Assembly: GCA_027037155.1 (NCBI GenBank)
Contig: JALWBK010000006.1
Coordinates: 1 to 5,379, forward strand
Direction: 5' to 3'
Length of the DNA stretch: 5,379 bases
From: a bacterium
GTDB taxonomy: Bacteria; Thermosulfidibacterota; Thermosulfidibacteria; Thermosulfidibacterales; Thermosulfidibacteraceae
Of this stretch, positions 1-5,379 are shown piece after piece. Within the stretch, counting starts at the first letter, position 1. Each line of letters starts with the position of its first letter. The notes beneath the pieces are model-generated. The model had not been told where the DNA came from. It ran no database searches and was given only the letters and a program-made list of their open reading frames with translations. The translations under genes were made by a program, and so were the position numbers.

Positions 1-1240
1 CTGTGAAGAGAAAGGTGACGGTGTCACTTCCCCATGGTGAGAGCTCCTTTGTAGGTTCTACCTTTACCTTAAAGGTGGGGTTGGGAAAATTTAGACGTTT
101 CAACTGCTGTATAACTGCTTGTGAGAGCTCTTCTGAAGCCCGTTGTCTCTTTGCGGAAATCTCTTTTGCGAGTTCTTCTAATTGCTTTTTTATTTGCTCT
201 ATCTCTTGGATGAGGCTCTCCTTTTTAAAGACACGGTTGTTTAGCTCTTCAAGTCTCTGCTTGGCCTCTTGGTAGAATGAAAGCACCTCTTCAAGTGTGT
301 TTCCGTACTTTCTCTTTAGTTTGTCCAAGATAGAGAGCCTTTCCTCAATTTGGGTAAGCCTTTCTTCTGAGTATTCTATGCTTTCTGAGAGGCTGAGGAT
401 TGATAGCTTTGCGCTTTCCATTCTGTCCAAGCACTCCTCAAGCTGAAGGATGGCCTCCTTTGCGTCTCCGCTTATGTCTTCTATTTTCCTTAGCTCTTGT
501 ATGGCTTCAGAGATCAGGTACGAGGCATTGACCTCCCCTTCTGAAAGAAGGTACGCGATCTTTTCCGATACCTCTTTTATCCTCTGCATGTTTGATAGAA
601 GATTCCTTTCCCTCAGTAGCTCCTCTTCTTCCTGTAGGGAGATGGAGGCTGCTTCTATCTCGTTAACCACAAAGTTTAGGTAGTCTATCTCTCTTTGTAC
701 CTCTCTTTCCCTTTGTAAGAGCTCTTCAAGCTCCGACGCCTTTTGCCTGTATAACCTGTAAAGCTGGTGGTAGTGGTTTGTGAGCTCTTCTATACCGGCG
801 TATCTGTCCAAAAGCCTTCTCTGGTAATCACTGTTAAGTAGCTTTATGCTCTCTCGTTGTCTTTGTATTTCAACAAGGGGTCCTGTTATCTCCTTAAGGT
901 TCTTTAGAGTTACTTGGGAGTCGTTTATGTAGGCTCTACTTTTGCCGTTTCTTTGGACAATGCGTCTCACAATGATTTCGTCCTCTGCAGGAATTCCAAT
1001 GTCTTCCAGCTTTTTGAGCGTTTCTTCAGTGGCTTGGAGGCTCATTTCCACTTTTAGATATTGGGCATCCGGATGTATCAGCTCTTTTCCAGCTCTTCCT
1101 CCGCAGGCTATGGATATGGCGTTGATTATCAGGCTCTTTCCAGATCCGGATTCTCCTGTGATGACGTTAAAGCCAGGGTCAAAGTCAACCTTTAGCTTTT
1201 TAATTATGCCAAGGTTTTCTATGAGGACCCACGTGATCAT
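1..1240 (-). CDS. recN: DNA repair protein RecN, N-terminal 413 residues; 3' end outside window
   Basis: RecN is an SMC-like ATPase that gathers at double-strand breaks and aids RecA-dependent repair. The start MITWVLIENLGIIKKLKVDF matches the usual RecN opening (LxIxNFALI...LEF), and its ATG overlaps the stop of the DUF342 gene as ATGA, so translation is probably coupled; no strong Shine-Dalgarno is present. Walker A is GESGSGKS at residues 29-36. IVRRIVQRNGKSRAYIND, near 92-109, is typical of the family. The Q-loop region reads EIQRQRES at 124-131, followed by YQRRLLDRYAG at 139-149. A long charged coiled-coil arm fills about 150-375. The visible part ends in LSPWGSDTVTFLFT, the segment just before the ABC signature and Walker B motifs, which lie off the left edge. 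RecN is normally about 550 residues, so about a quarter is missing. The frame is open throughout, with no stop or frameshift. The usual IHGQHE motif is altered to IQRQRE. Identity is firm. Confidence 0.94.
   Translation of the reverse strand, partial: MITWVLIENLGIIKKLKVDFDPGFNVITGESGSGKSLIINAISIACGGRAGKELIHPDAQYLKVEMSLQATEETLKKLEDIGIPAEDEIIVRRIVQRNGKSRAYINDSQVTLKNLKEITGPLVEIQRQRESIKLLNSDYQRRLLDRYAGIEELTNHYHQLYRLYRQKASELEELLQREREVQREIDYLNFVVNEIEAASISLQEEEELLRERNLLSNMQRIKEVSEKIAYLLSEGEVNASYLISEAIQELRKIEDISGDAKEAILQLEECLDRMESAKLSILSLSESIEYSEERLTQIEERLSILDKLKRKYGNTLEEVLSFYQEAKQRLEELNNRVFKKESLIQEIEQIKKQLEELAKEISAKRQRASEELSQAVIQQLKRLNFPNPTFKVKVEPTKELSPWGSDTVTFLFT
1237..1240 (-). promoter_or_regulatory. 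ATGA stop-start overlap coupling the DUF342 gene to recN
   Basis: The minus-strand sequence ATGA contains the recN start ATG (1240-1238) and the DUF342 stop TGA (1239-1237). The bases upstream, AGACTGAAGAT, contain no clear Shine-Dalgarno. Such four-base overlaps commonly allow a terminating ribosome to restart on the next gene, so recN output probably follows that of the DUF342 gene. The coupling is inferred from the arrangement. Confidence 0.75.
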
Positions 1241-3195
1241 ATCTTCAGTCTTGTTACATACGTTCTTAGGCCTTTTTCCAGCAGGTAGTCTCTGAAAAGA
1301 TCTATGTACTCGCTGTCAAGGTGTTGAGTTAGCTTGGAGGCAATATCATCCCATTCCTTTGTGTCCAAAAGGGTACCCTCTTCTTCGTAAAACAGTATGG
1401 GACCTCTCAGGGTGGAGTTGTAGTATCTTTTGGCTTTTTTGATCTGTATCAGGTTATCCTGTGACATGGTGCCAAGAACCAGGATGATCCCTGTCCTCTC
1501 TCGTATAGCATTTATCCTTTCCTGTAGCTTCTTTACTTTTTCCTTTAGATCTTCAATGGATGCCGAAAGGTTGTCCAATTCCTCTTTTCTTTTCAAGAGC
1601 TCTTCCGCTGTGCTTTTGGTAAATGTGGGAAGCTTTTCTAAGGTTTCTTTCAACTTTTCCGTATTGTTAAGCAGGTTCTTTAATATAGGACGCAGTTTGG
1701 CAGCGTTTTCTTTAAGCACAGGTTTCATGTAGCTTACTATGAGGTTTATACAGCCGTTGATCCTTCCCTCAAGCTTCTTTATCTGTCCAAGCAAACTCTT
1801 GATCTTCAGCTCTTCCTGTCCAATGGTGCCTTGAAGATTTGCTATCTCCCTCTTGATGGCTGGTACTTCCTCTGGTTCAGTAATTAACTTGTTAAAATCA
1901 CGGGCCTCTTCCACACAGATGAAGTCGTAAGCGTAGAGATTTGAGTACCTCAACGCTTTCAAGGCCACTATGCGCTTTGCCCTTATAGTGGTTCCTGACA
2001 CTGTGTGGGCAAAGGTTTCCTCTGATACTATAGTGGCGTTTACTGCACGCTCTATAAATGCCTTCTTCGCTTCAACCTTTGCTCCAGTAACAGCCTTTAT
2101 TTTGCATATATCGGCCTTTATGACGGCATCCTTAGCGACCATGCCTTCAATGATCACTTCTGAGGCCTCAATTACCGCTTTTCTTCCAACGTTTCCCTTT
2201 ATTATAACGCTCTTTCCAGGGGAGATGATTTTGAAGTCATCTTTTACGGCGTCGTGAAAGACACTGTCGCCTTTGCCTGTAACCTCTAAATTGACGCCTG
2301 TATCTTTGAAGACAATGTTGCCAGTGGTGTAATCCACCACCTTTTCTTTCACATACTCCGAGAGTCCCATTTTTCCATTTTCAATGTAGAGATACCCATC
2401 TTGCAGTGCGATTATTTCGTAGATGATCTTGTCGGTTTTATGGATTTCTCTGACCTCCAAGGTTTCTCGGTCAACCTCAAAGGGTAAGGGAGGGATGTCA
2501 GAGTAGGGAATGATCTCTCCTGTTACCTTTATACCAATCTCTCCAGGGGTGTATTCTATGGTGGCCACTTTACTGCCCTTGGAAATTTTCTTGTCTGTGT
2601 ATCCTCGGTCTTTAAAGTCTATCCTTCCTGTTCTCTCGTTGATGATCTTTCCTGCAGGGGTGATGAGGGGGATGTAGTATATCTCTCTTCTGTAAGGTTC
2701 TTTAGGCGGTTTGCCTTCAGCCACTTTGAAGGAGTAGGGCTTTTTGACCTTGTACACGAAGTGGATGGCCTTTCCCCAATCATCTATTATCTTTTCCTCA
2801 GGCAGGATCCCGTATATGACCCCTTCCATGTAAAGAAGCTTGCGGGTCTCTTTAATCAGCTCTTCTTTTTGGGTGGGGGTAAGTTCAATCTTTCCCTCTG
2901 CCTTTTCAAGCTGGTTTTTTGATAGCTGCATACGGAAGGTTGGCAGAACCTTTAGGTAGGCGTACGATTCCTTTTCCCTATCGTCTATGTCTACTAAACA
3001 GTCAAAGATAGTGATTACACCGGGAACTTTCAGTGTTATGCTTATCTCTGTCTCAAGAAAGAATCTTCCATTTTCTGGACCTACAAGCTCTGAAGAGAGG
3101 ATTTCAAAGTCCAGCTCCTGTACAGGAACCTGGAGCTTCTCTGCATACTCTTCAAGTGTTCTTTTGATGTCTCTTGTTTTTATTCTTTCTTCCAC
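1237..3195 (-). CDS. FapA/DUF342-family protein of unknown function, 652 residues
   Basis: This is a DUF342 (FapA-like) protein. Family members are poorly understood; Vibrio FapA has been tied to flagellar and PTS regulation, but nothing here shows that role. Residues about 3-36 (DIKRTLEEYAEKLQVPVQEL) resemble the Jag-N/FapA-N module. GVIYGILPEE near 125-134, VAEGKPP near 158-164 and YTPGEIGIKVTGEIIP near 215-230 are FapA-type landmarks. From about 288 to 433 short repeats such as GKSVIIKGNVGRKAVIEASE fit the predicted parallel beta-helix. A long charged coiled coil spans about 443-568, followed by a closing beta segment and a 40-residue helical tail. No signal peptide or membrane segment is seen, so it is probably cytoplasmic. 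I prefer the GTG at 3195 because AAGGGGGG lies 7 bases upstream; an in-frame TTG at 3231 would add 12 residues but has no such site. The gene overlaps topA by 44 bases and shares ATGA with recN. The family is confident; the function is not known. Confidence 0.88.
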   Translation of the reverse strand: MEERIKTRDIKRTLEEYAEKLQVPVQELDFEILSSELVGPENGRFFLETEISITLKVPGVITIFDCLVDIDDREKESYAYLKVLPTFRMQLSKNQLEKAEGKIELTPTQKEELIKETRKLLYMEGVIYGILPEEKIIDDWGKAIHFVYKVKKPYSFKVAEGKPPKEPYRREIYYIPLITPAGKIINERTGRIDFKDRGYTDKKISKGSKVATIEYTPGEIGIKVTGEIIPYSDIPPLPFEVDRETLEVREIHKTDKIIYEIIALQDGYLYIENGKMGLSEYVKEKVVDYTTGNIVFKDTGVNLEVTGKGDSVFHDAVKDDFKIISPGKSVIIKGNVGRKAVIEASEVIIEGMVAKDAVIKADICKIKAVTGAKVEAKKAFIERAVNATIVSEETFAHTVSGTTIRAKRIVALKALRYSNLYAYDFICVEEARDFNKLITEPEEVPAIKREIANLQGTIGQEELKIKSLLGQIKKLEGRINGCINLIVSYMKPVLKENAAKLRPILKNLLNNTEKLKETLEKLPTFTKSTAEELLKRKEELDNLSASIEDLKEKVKKLQERINAIRERTGIILVLGTMSQDNLIQIKKAKRYYNSTLRGPILFYEEEGTLLDTKEWDDIASKLTQHLDSEYIDLFRDYLLEKGLRTYVTRLKI

Positions 3196-5044
3196 TCCTA
3201 TTCCCCCCTTTTTTTGATACAAGGGACTCAACGGTCTTGCACGCTGGATAGCCGCTACAGGCTAAAAACTTTCCATATCTTCCCTTTTTTATAACCATAG
3301 GCTTTCCACATTTGGGACACTTTATGGGGCTAAACTCTTCTAATTTAAGCAGATTTTTACCAGCTCTGTCCAGCTCTTTGGAGAAGACATCGTAAAACTC
3401 TCTTATGCTTTCCTGCCATTGCCTATCTCCCTGGGCGATTCTGTCAAGGTCTTCCTCCATGTTTGCCGTGAAGGATGTGTCTATCAGCTTGGGGAAATTT
3501 CTACTCAAGACCTCAGAAACTATGCGGCCCAGGGGTGTTGGGACGAGAGCCTTCTTCTCTCGCACCACGTATCCCCTGTCTATTATGGTGGAGACAATAG
3601 TGGCGTAGGTGGAGGGTCTTCCTATTCCCTCTTCCTCAAGCTTCTTTATCAGGCTTGCCTCGGTGTAGCGTGGAGGTGGGGAGGTGAAGTGCTGTGTCTT
3701 CTCAAGCTTGATGAGCTTGAGCTCTTCCTGTTCTTTTAGAGGCGGGAGTTGCTTGCCTTCCTCTTCCTCATCTTTGTAAACAGCGGTGAAGCCGGGAAAC
3801 TTGAGCACCGATCCTGTGGCTTTAAAAATGGCTTTGTCAGCCCTTATGTGGAAGGTGGTGGTGAGATAAACGGCAGGCTTCATTTGAGAGGCTACGAATC
3901 TCTGCCAGATGAGCTGGTACAGCTTCCAGTGATCCTCTGGTATCTTTCCTCTAAGGGACTCGGGTGTTCTTGCTACATCTGTAGGTCTGATGGCTTCGTG
4001 GGCGTCCTGAGCACCCTCTTTGGTTTTGTACTGTACTGCCTTTGAGGGTAGATATTCCTTGCCAAACCTCTCCTTTATCAGTGTTCGCACTGCCTTTAGA
4101 GCTTCCTCGCTGACCCTCACGGAATCGGTTCTCATGTAGGTTATGAGGCCCACGGGTCCTTCACCGGGTATCTCCAGACCTTCATAGAGCTGTTGGGCTA
4201 AAAACATGGTCTTTTGGGCTGAGAAGCCAAGCTTCTGAAAGGCCTCTTGTTGCAGGGTGCTGGTGGTGAAGGGAGGTTTTGGCTTTTTCTTCCTCTCCTT
4301 GCTCTCTATTTTCTCAATAAGGAAACTGCTTCCCTTTACCTCGTTGTAGATCTTGTCTGCCTCTTCCTTTGAGAGCTTCTCAATCTTTTGGTTGCCGTAC
4401 TTGAAGAGGATTGCCTTGAATTGGGGTGGTGCGCTTCCTTCTAGTAATGCCTCTATCTTCCAGTACTCTTGGGGAACGAAGGCCTCTATTTCCTTTTCCC
4501 TTTCGCAGATGAGCTTAAGGGCTACCGACTGAACCCTTCCAGCGGACAGACCTTTATCTATGCGCCTCCACAGAAGTGGACTGAGCGAATATCCAACAAG
4601 TCTGTCCAGTATGCGTCTTGCTTGCTGGGCATTAACCTTCTTGATGTCTATGTCTGTGGGGTTTTCCAAGGCTTCTTTCAGGGCCTTTTCGGTTATTTCG
4701 TGGAATATGATTCTCTTCACTTTATCGTCTTTGCCTATCTCTTGGGCTATGTGCCAGGCAATGGCCTCTCCTTCTCGGTCGGGATCTGACGCTAAATAGA
4801 TCTCCTGGGCCTTATCCGCTGCCTTTTTCAGTTCCTTGATCACCTTTTCCTTTCCTTTGATAACCACGTACTCCGGTTCAAAGTCGTGCTCTATATCCAC
4901 TCCCATTCTGTTTACTGGCAAGTCCTTTATGTGTCCCATGCTTGCCTTTACCTCGTATTCTCCCTTCAGATACTTGGAAATGGTTTTTGCCTTGGTGGGG
5001 GACTCAACTATGATGAGTTTCTTAGGCTTTTTCGTAGAAGCCAC
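3152..5044 (-). CDS. topA: DNA topoisomerase I (type IA), 630 residues
   Basis: Relaxes negatively supercoiled DNA by cutting one strand through a 5'-phosphotyrosine link. The Toprim domain is at the N-terminus: VESPTKAKTI at 13-22 with catalytic Glu14, and SDPDREGEAIAWH at 86-98 with the metal-binding acids Asp87, Asp89 and Glu91. LSAGRVQSVALKLI at 166-179 is the conserved DNA-binding segment. The active-site motif GLITYMRTDS at 299-308 gives Tyr303 as the nucleophile, with Arg305 beside it. DAHEAIRPT is at 347-355 and GIGRPSTYA at 473-481. One C-terminal zinc ribbon follows, with Cys576, Cys579, Cys596 and Cys602, then a very basic tail of about 20 residues. The length is that of short thermophile enzymes such as that of Thermotoga (about 633 residues), well below E. 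coli (865), which has more zinc ribbons. I chose the GTG start at 5044 because a near-perfect Shine-Dalgarno lies 7 bases before it and the Toprim domain begins directly after. The tail overlaps the next gene by 44 bases. Certain by homology. Confidence 0.98.
   Translation of the reverse strand: MASTKKPKKLIIVESPTKAKTISKYLKGEYEVKASMGHIKDLPVNRMGVDIEHDFEPEYVVIKGKEKVIKELKKAADKAQEIYLASDPDREGEAIAWHIAQEIGKDDKVKRIIFHEITEKALKEALENPTDIDIKKVNAQQARRILDRLVGYSLSPLLWRRIDKGLSAGRVQSVALKLICEREKEIEAFVPQEYWKIEALLEGSAPPQFKAILFKYGNQKIEKLSKEEADKIYNEVKGSSFLIEKIESKERKKKPKPPFTTSTLQQEAFQKLGFSAQKTMFLAQQLYEGLEIPGEGPVGLITYMRTDSVRVSEEALKAVRTLIKERFGKEYLPSKAVQYKTKEGAQDAHEAIRPTDVARTPESLRGKIPEDHWKLYQLIWQRFVASQMKPAVYLTTTFHIRADKAIFKATGSVLKFPGFTAVYKDEEEEGKQLPPLKEQEELKLIKLEKTQHFTSPPPRYTEASLIKKLEEEGIGRPSTYATIVSTIIDRGYVVREKKALVPTPLGRIVSEVLSRNFPKLIDTSFTANMEEDLDRIAQGDRQWQESIREFYDVFSKELDRAGKNLLKLEEFSPIKCPKCGKPMVIKKGRYGKFLACSGYPACKTVESLVSKKGGNRSGRKNKNKRHQKNT
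3203..3210 (-). promoter_or_regulatory. Likely Shine-Dalgarno of the DUF342 gene, within an A7G6 tract
   Basis: The minus-strand sequence AAGGGGGG lies 7 bases before the GTG at 3195. Counting one G-U wobble it can pair with about seven bases of the 16S rRNA tail. It is the end of a run of seven A and six G (3203-3215) inside the 3' end of topA. It favours the GTG start over the TTG at 3231. A second purine stretch, AGGAG, runs into the start codon itself and is too close to serve. Confidence 0.65.
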
Positions 5045-5379
5045 CTGTCAACCTCCTTACTTTTCCCTCTATCTCTAATTCCATAAGTTTTACCTGCAAC
5101 GCTGTAATGTCCATATCAAGCACTTGGGCAAGTTCGTCAACGCTTACGGGTTGTAGCTTGTGTATAACCTTCAGTATGGGATCTGCAGTTTCAGTGGTCG
5201 TTTTCCCCGTTTGTATAAGGCTTGCTCCCATCTCCATCAACTTTTTGTTTCCGGAACACTCTAAATCGCAGGTGTACAGTGGTTTGTTAAGTTTTATGGC
5301 CCATTGGGCTGTGATAAGGGCTCCGCTTTTTTCGCCCGCTTCAACCACTATTACCTCTTCAGAAAGAGCTGCAATGATG
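5022..5379 (-). CDS. dprA: DNA processing protein DprA (Smf), C-terminal part; 5' end outside window
   Basis: DprA binds incoming single-stranded DNA and loads RecA on it during natural transformation; it acts in the cytoplasm. Only the last 118 residues are visible; the frame is open to the right window edge, so the first two thirds of the gene are missing. The visible part begins with IIAALSEEVIVVEAGEKSGA, the end of the DprA Rossmann-like core (families usually read RNRIIAGLS...VVEAGxxSGALITA). A shortened loop and a GNKKLMEMGA motif follow (family GxNxLIxxGA). The last 55 or so residues, from ADPILKVI, match the DprA winged-helix domain, with a conserved VDELAQVLDM helix and a final GKVRRLTGGFY wing. 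A GTG at 5348 could be misread as a start, but homology continues upstream of it. The gene ends in TAA and overlaps topA by 23 bases. The VPG segment usual before the SxGxN motif is not recognisable. Identification is firm; competence of this organism is not shown. Confidence 0.93.
   Translation of the reverse strand, partial: IIAALSEEVIVVEAGEKSGALITAQWAIKLNKPLYTCDLECSGNKKLMEMGASLIQTGKTTTETADPILKVIHKLQPVSVDELAQVLDMDITALQVKLMELEIEGKVRRLTGGFYEKA
5051..5058 (-). promoter_or_regulatory. Shine-Dalgarno of topA
   Basis: On the minus strand the sequence AAGGAGGT lies with its AAGGAGG core 7 bases before the GTG codon at 5044. It is complementary to the 3' end of 16S rRNA over its full length. It lies inside the dprA coding region, within the codons for Val-Arg-Arg-Leu near the C-terminus, and it decides the GTG start of topA. 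The strong site suggests that topA is translated well by itself and does not depend only on ribosomes leaving dprA. Confidence 0.88.

Noticed and set aside
3116..3127. Perfect 12-base palindrome TCCTGTACAGGA near the start of the DUF342 gene
   Set aside because: It encodes conserved-looking residues (Pro-Val-Gln-Glu) of the Jag-N-like segment, does not match a known LexA box that I can name, and occurs once. Chance is sufficient.
3701..3721. Perfect inverted repeat CTCAAGCT / AGCTTGAG with a 5-base loop
   Set aside because: It lies inside topA, encodes a run of Leu, Lys, Ile and Glu, and has no T-run after it on the transcribed strand. A terminator there would cut an essential gene.
123..3729. 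Repeated GAGCTCTTC-like octamers or nonamers on the plus strand (near 123, 243, 718, 781, 1603, 1809, 3719), which could suggest an uptake or Chi-like signal
   Set aside because: On the coding strand they read GAAGAGCTC, the codons for Glu-Glu-Leu, and they fall mainly in coiled-coil or charged helices. Codon choice and protein composition explain them.
5046..5051. TTGACA on the minus strand just before topA, resembling a sigma-70 -35 box
   Set aside because: No -10-like hexamer lies about 17 bases downstream, and the position overlaps the ribosome-binding spacer and start of topA.
3..5086. Several plus-strand open frames of 66-117 codons (for example 942-1295, 3419-3739, 4469-4789)
   Set aside because: All lie opposite well-supported minus-strand genes, are rich in Ser, Phe and Leu as expected from antisense reading of Glu/Lys-rich codons, and show no recognisable domain.
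5022..5348. A separate small 108-residue gene starting at GTG 5348
   Set aside because: The same frame continues upstream to the window edge with clear DprA homology (IIAALSEEVI), so the GTG is an internal Val codon.

Overview
The window is a dense, single-direction stretch of bacterial chromosome: every supportable gene is on the minus strand, so the genes read from right to left. In transcription order they are the end of dprA (5' part beyond the right edge), a complete topA (DNA topoisomerase I), a complete FapA/DUF342-family gene of unknown function, and the start of recN (3' part beyond the left edge). No gap between genes exists: dprA/topA overlap by 23 bases, topA/DUF342 by 44 bases (with the start chosen here), and DUF342/recN share an ATGA stop-start. 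This looks like the interior of one operon, with no promoter or terminator visible.

The organism is probably a thermophilic bacterium, with Aquificota (Aquifex, Hydrogenobacter or Thermocrinis type) my favoured guess. The grounds are indirect: Arg codons are mostly AGA/AGG, Ile is often ATA, the proteins are rich in Glu, Lys and Ile with charged helices, genes overlap tightly, and TopA is the short type with one zinc ribbon, as in hyperthermophiles such as Thermotoga. No single marker proves the phylum.

Region by region: 5022-5379 encodes the last 118 residues of DprA, including its C-terminal winged helix. 3152-5044 encodes a 630-residue TopA with all catalytic residues visible. 1237-3195 encodes a 652-residue protein with a Jag-N-like start, a FapA/DUF342 core with a predicted beta-helix, a long coiled coil and a C-terminal tail. 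1-1240 encodes the first 413 residues of RecN, from the Walker A motif through the coiled-coil arm to just before the expected ABC signature and Walker B motifs.

Three of the four genes handle DNA: DprA loads RecA on incoming single strands, TopA relaxes negative supercoils, and RecN is an SMC-like double-strand-break repair ATPase. The uncharacterised DUF342 protein sits between topA and recN and appears translationally coupled to both, which is the most interesting biological point here. No obviously new system, mobile element, CRISPR array or RNA gene was found.
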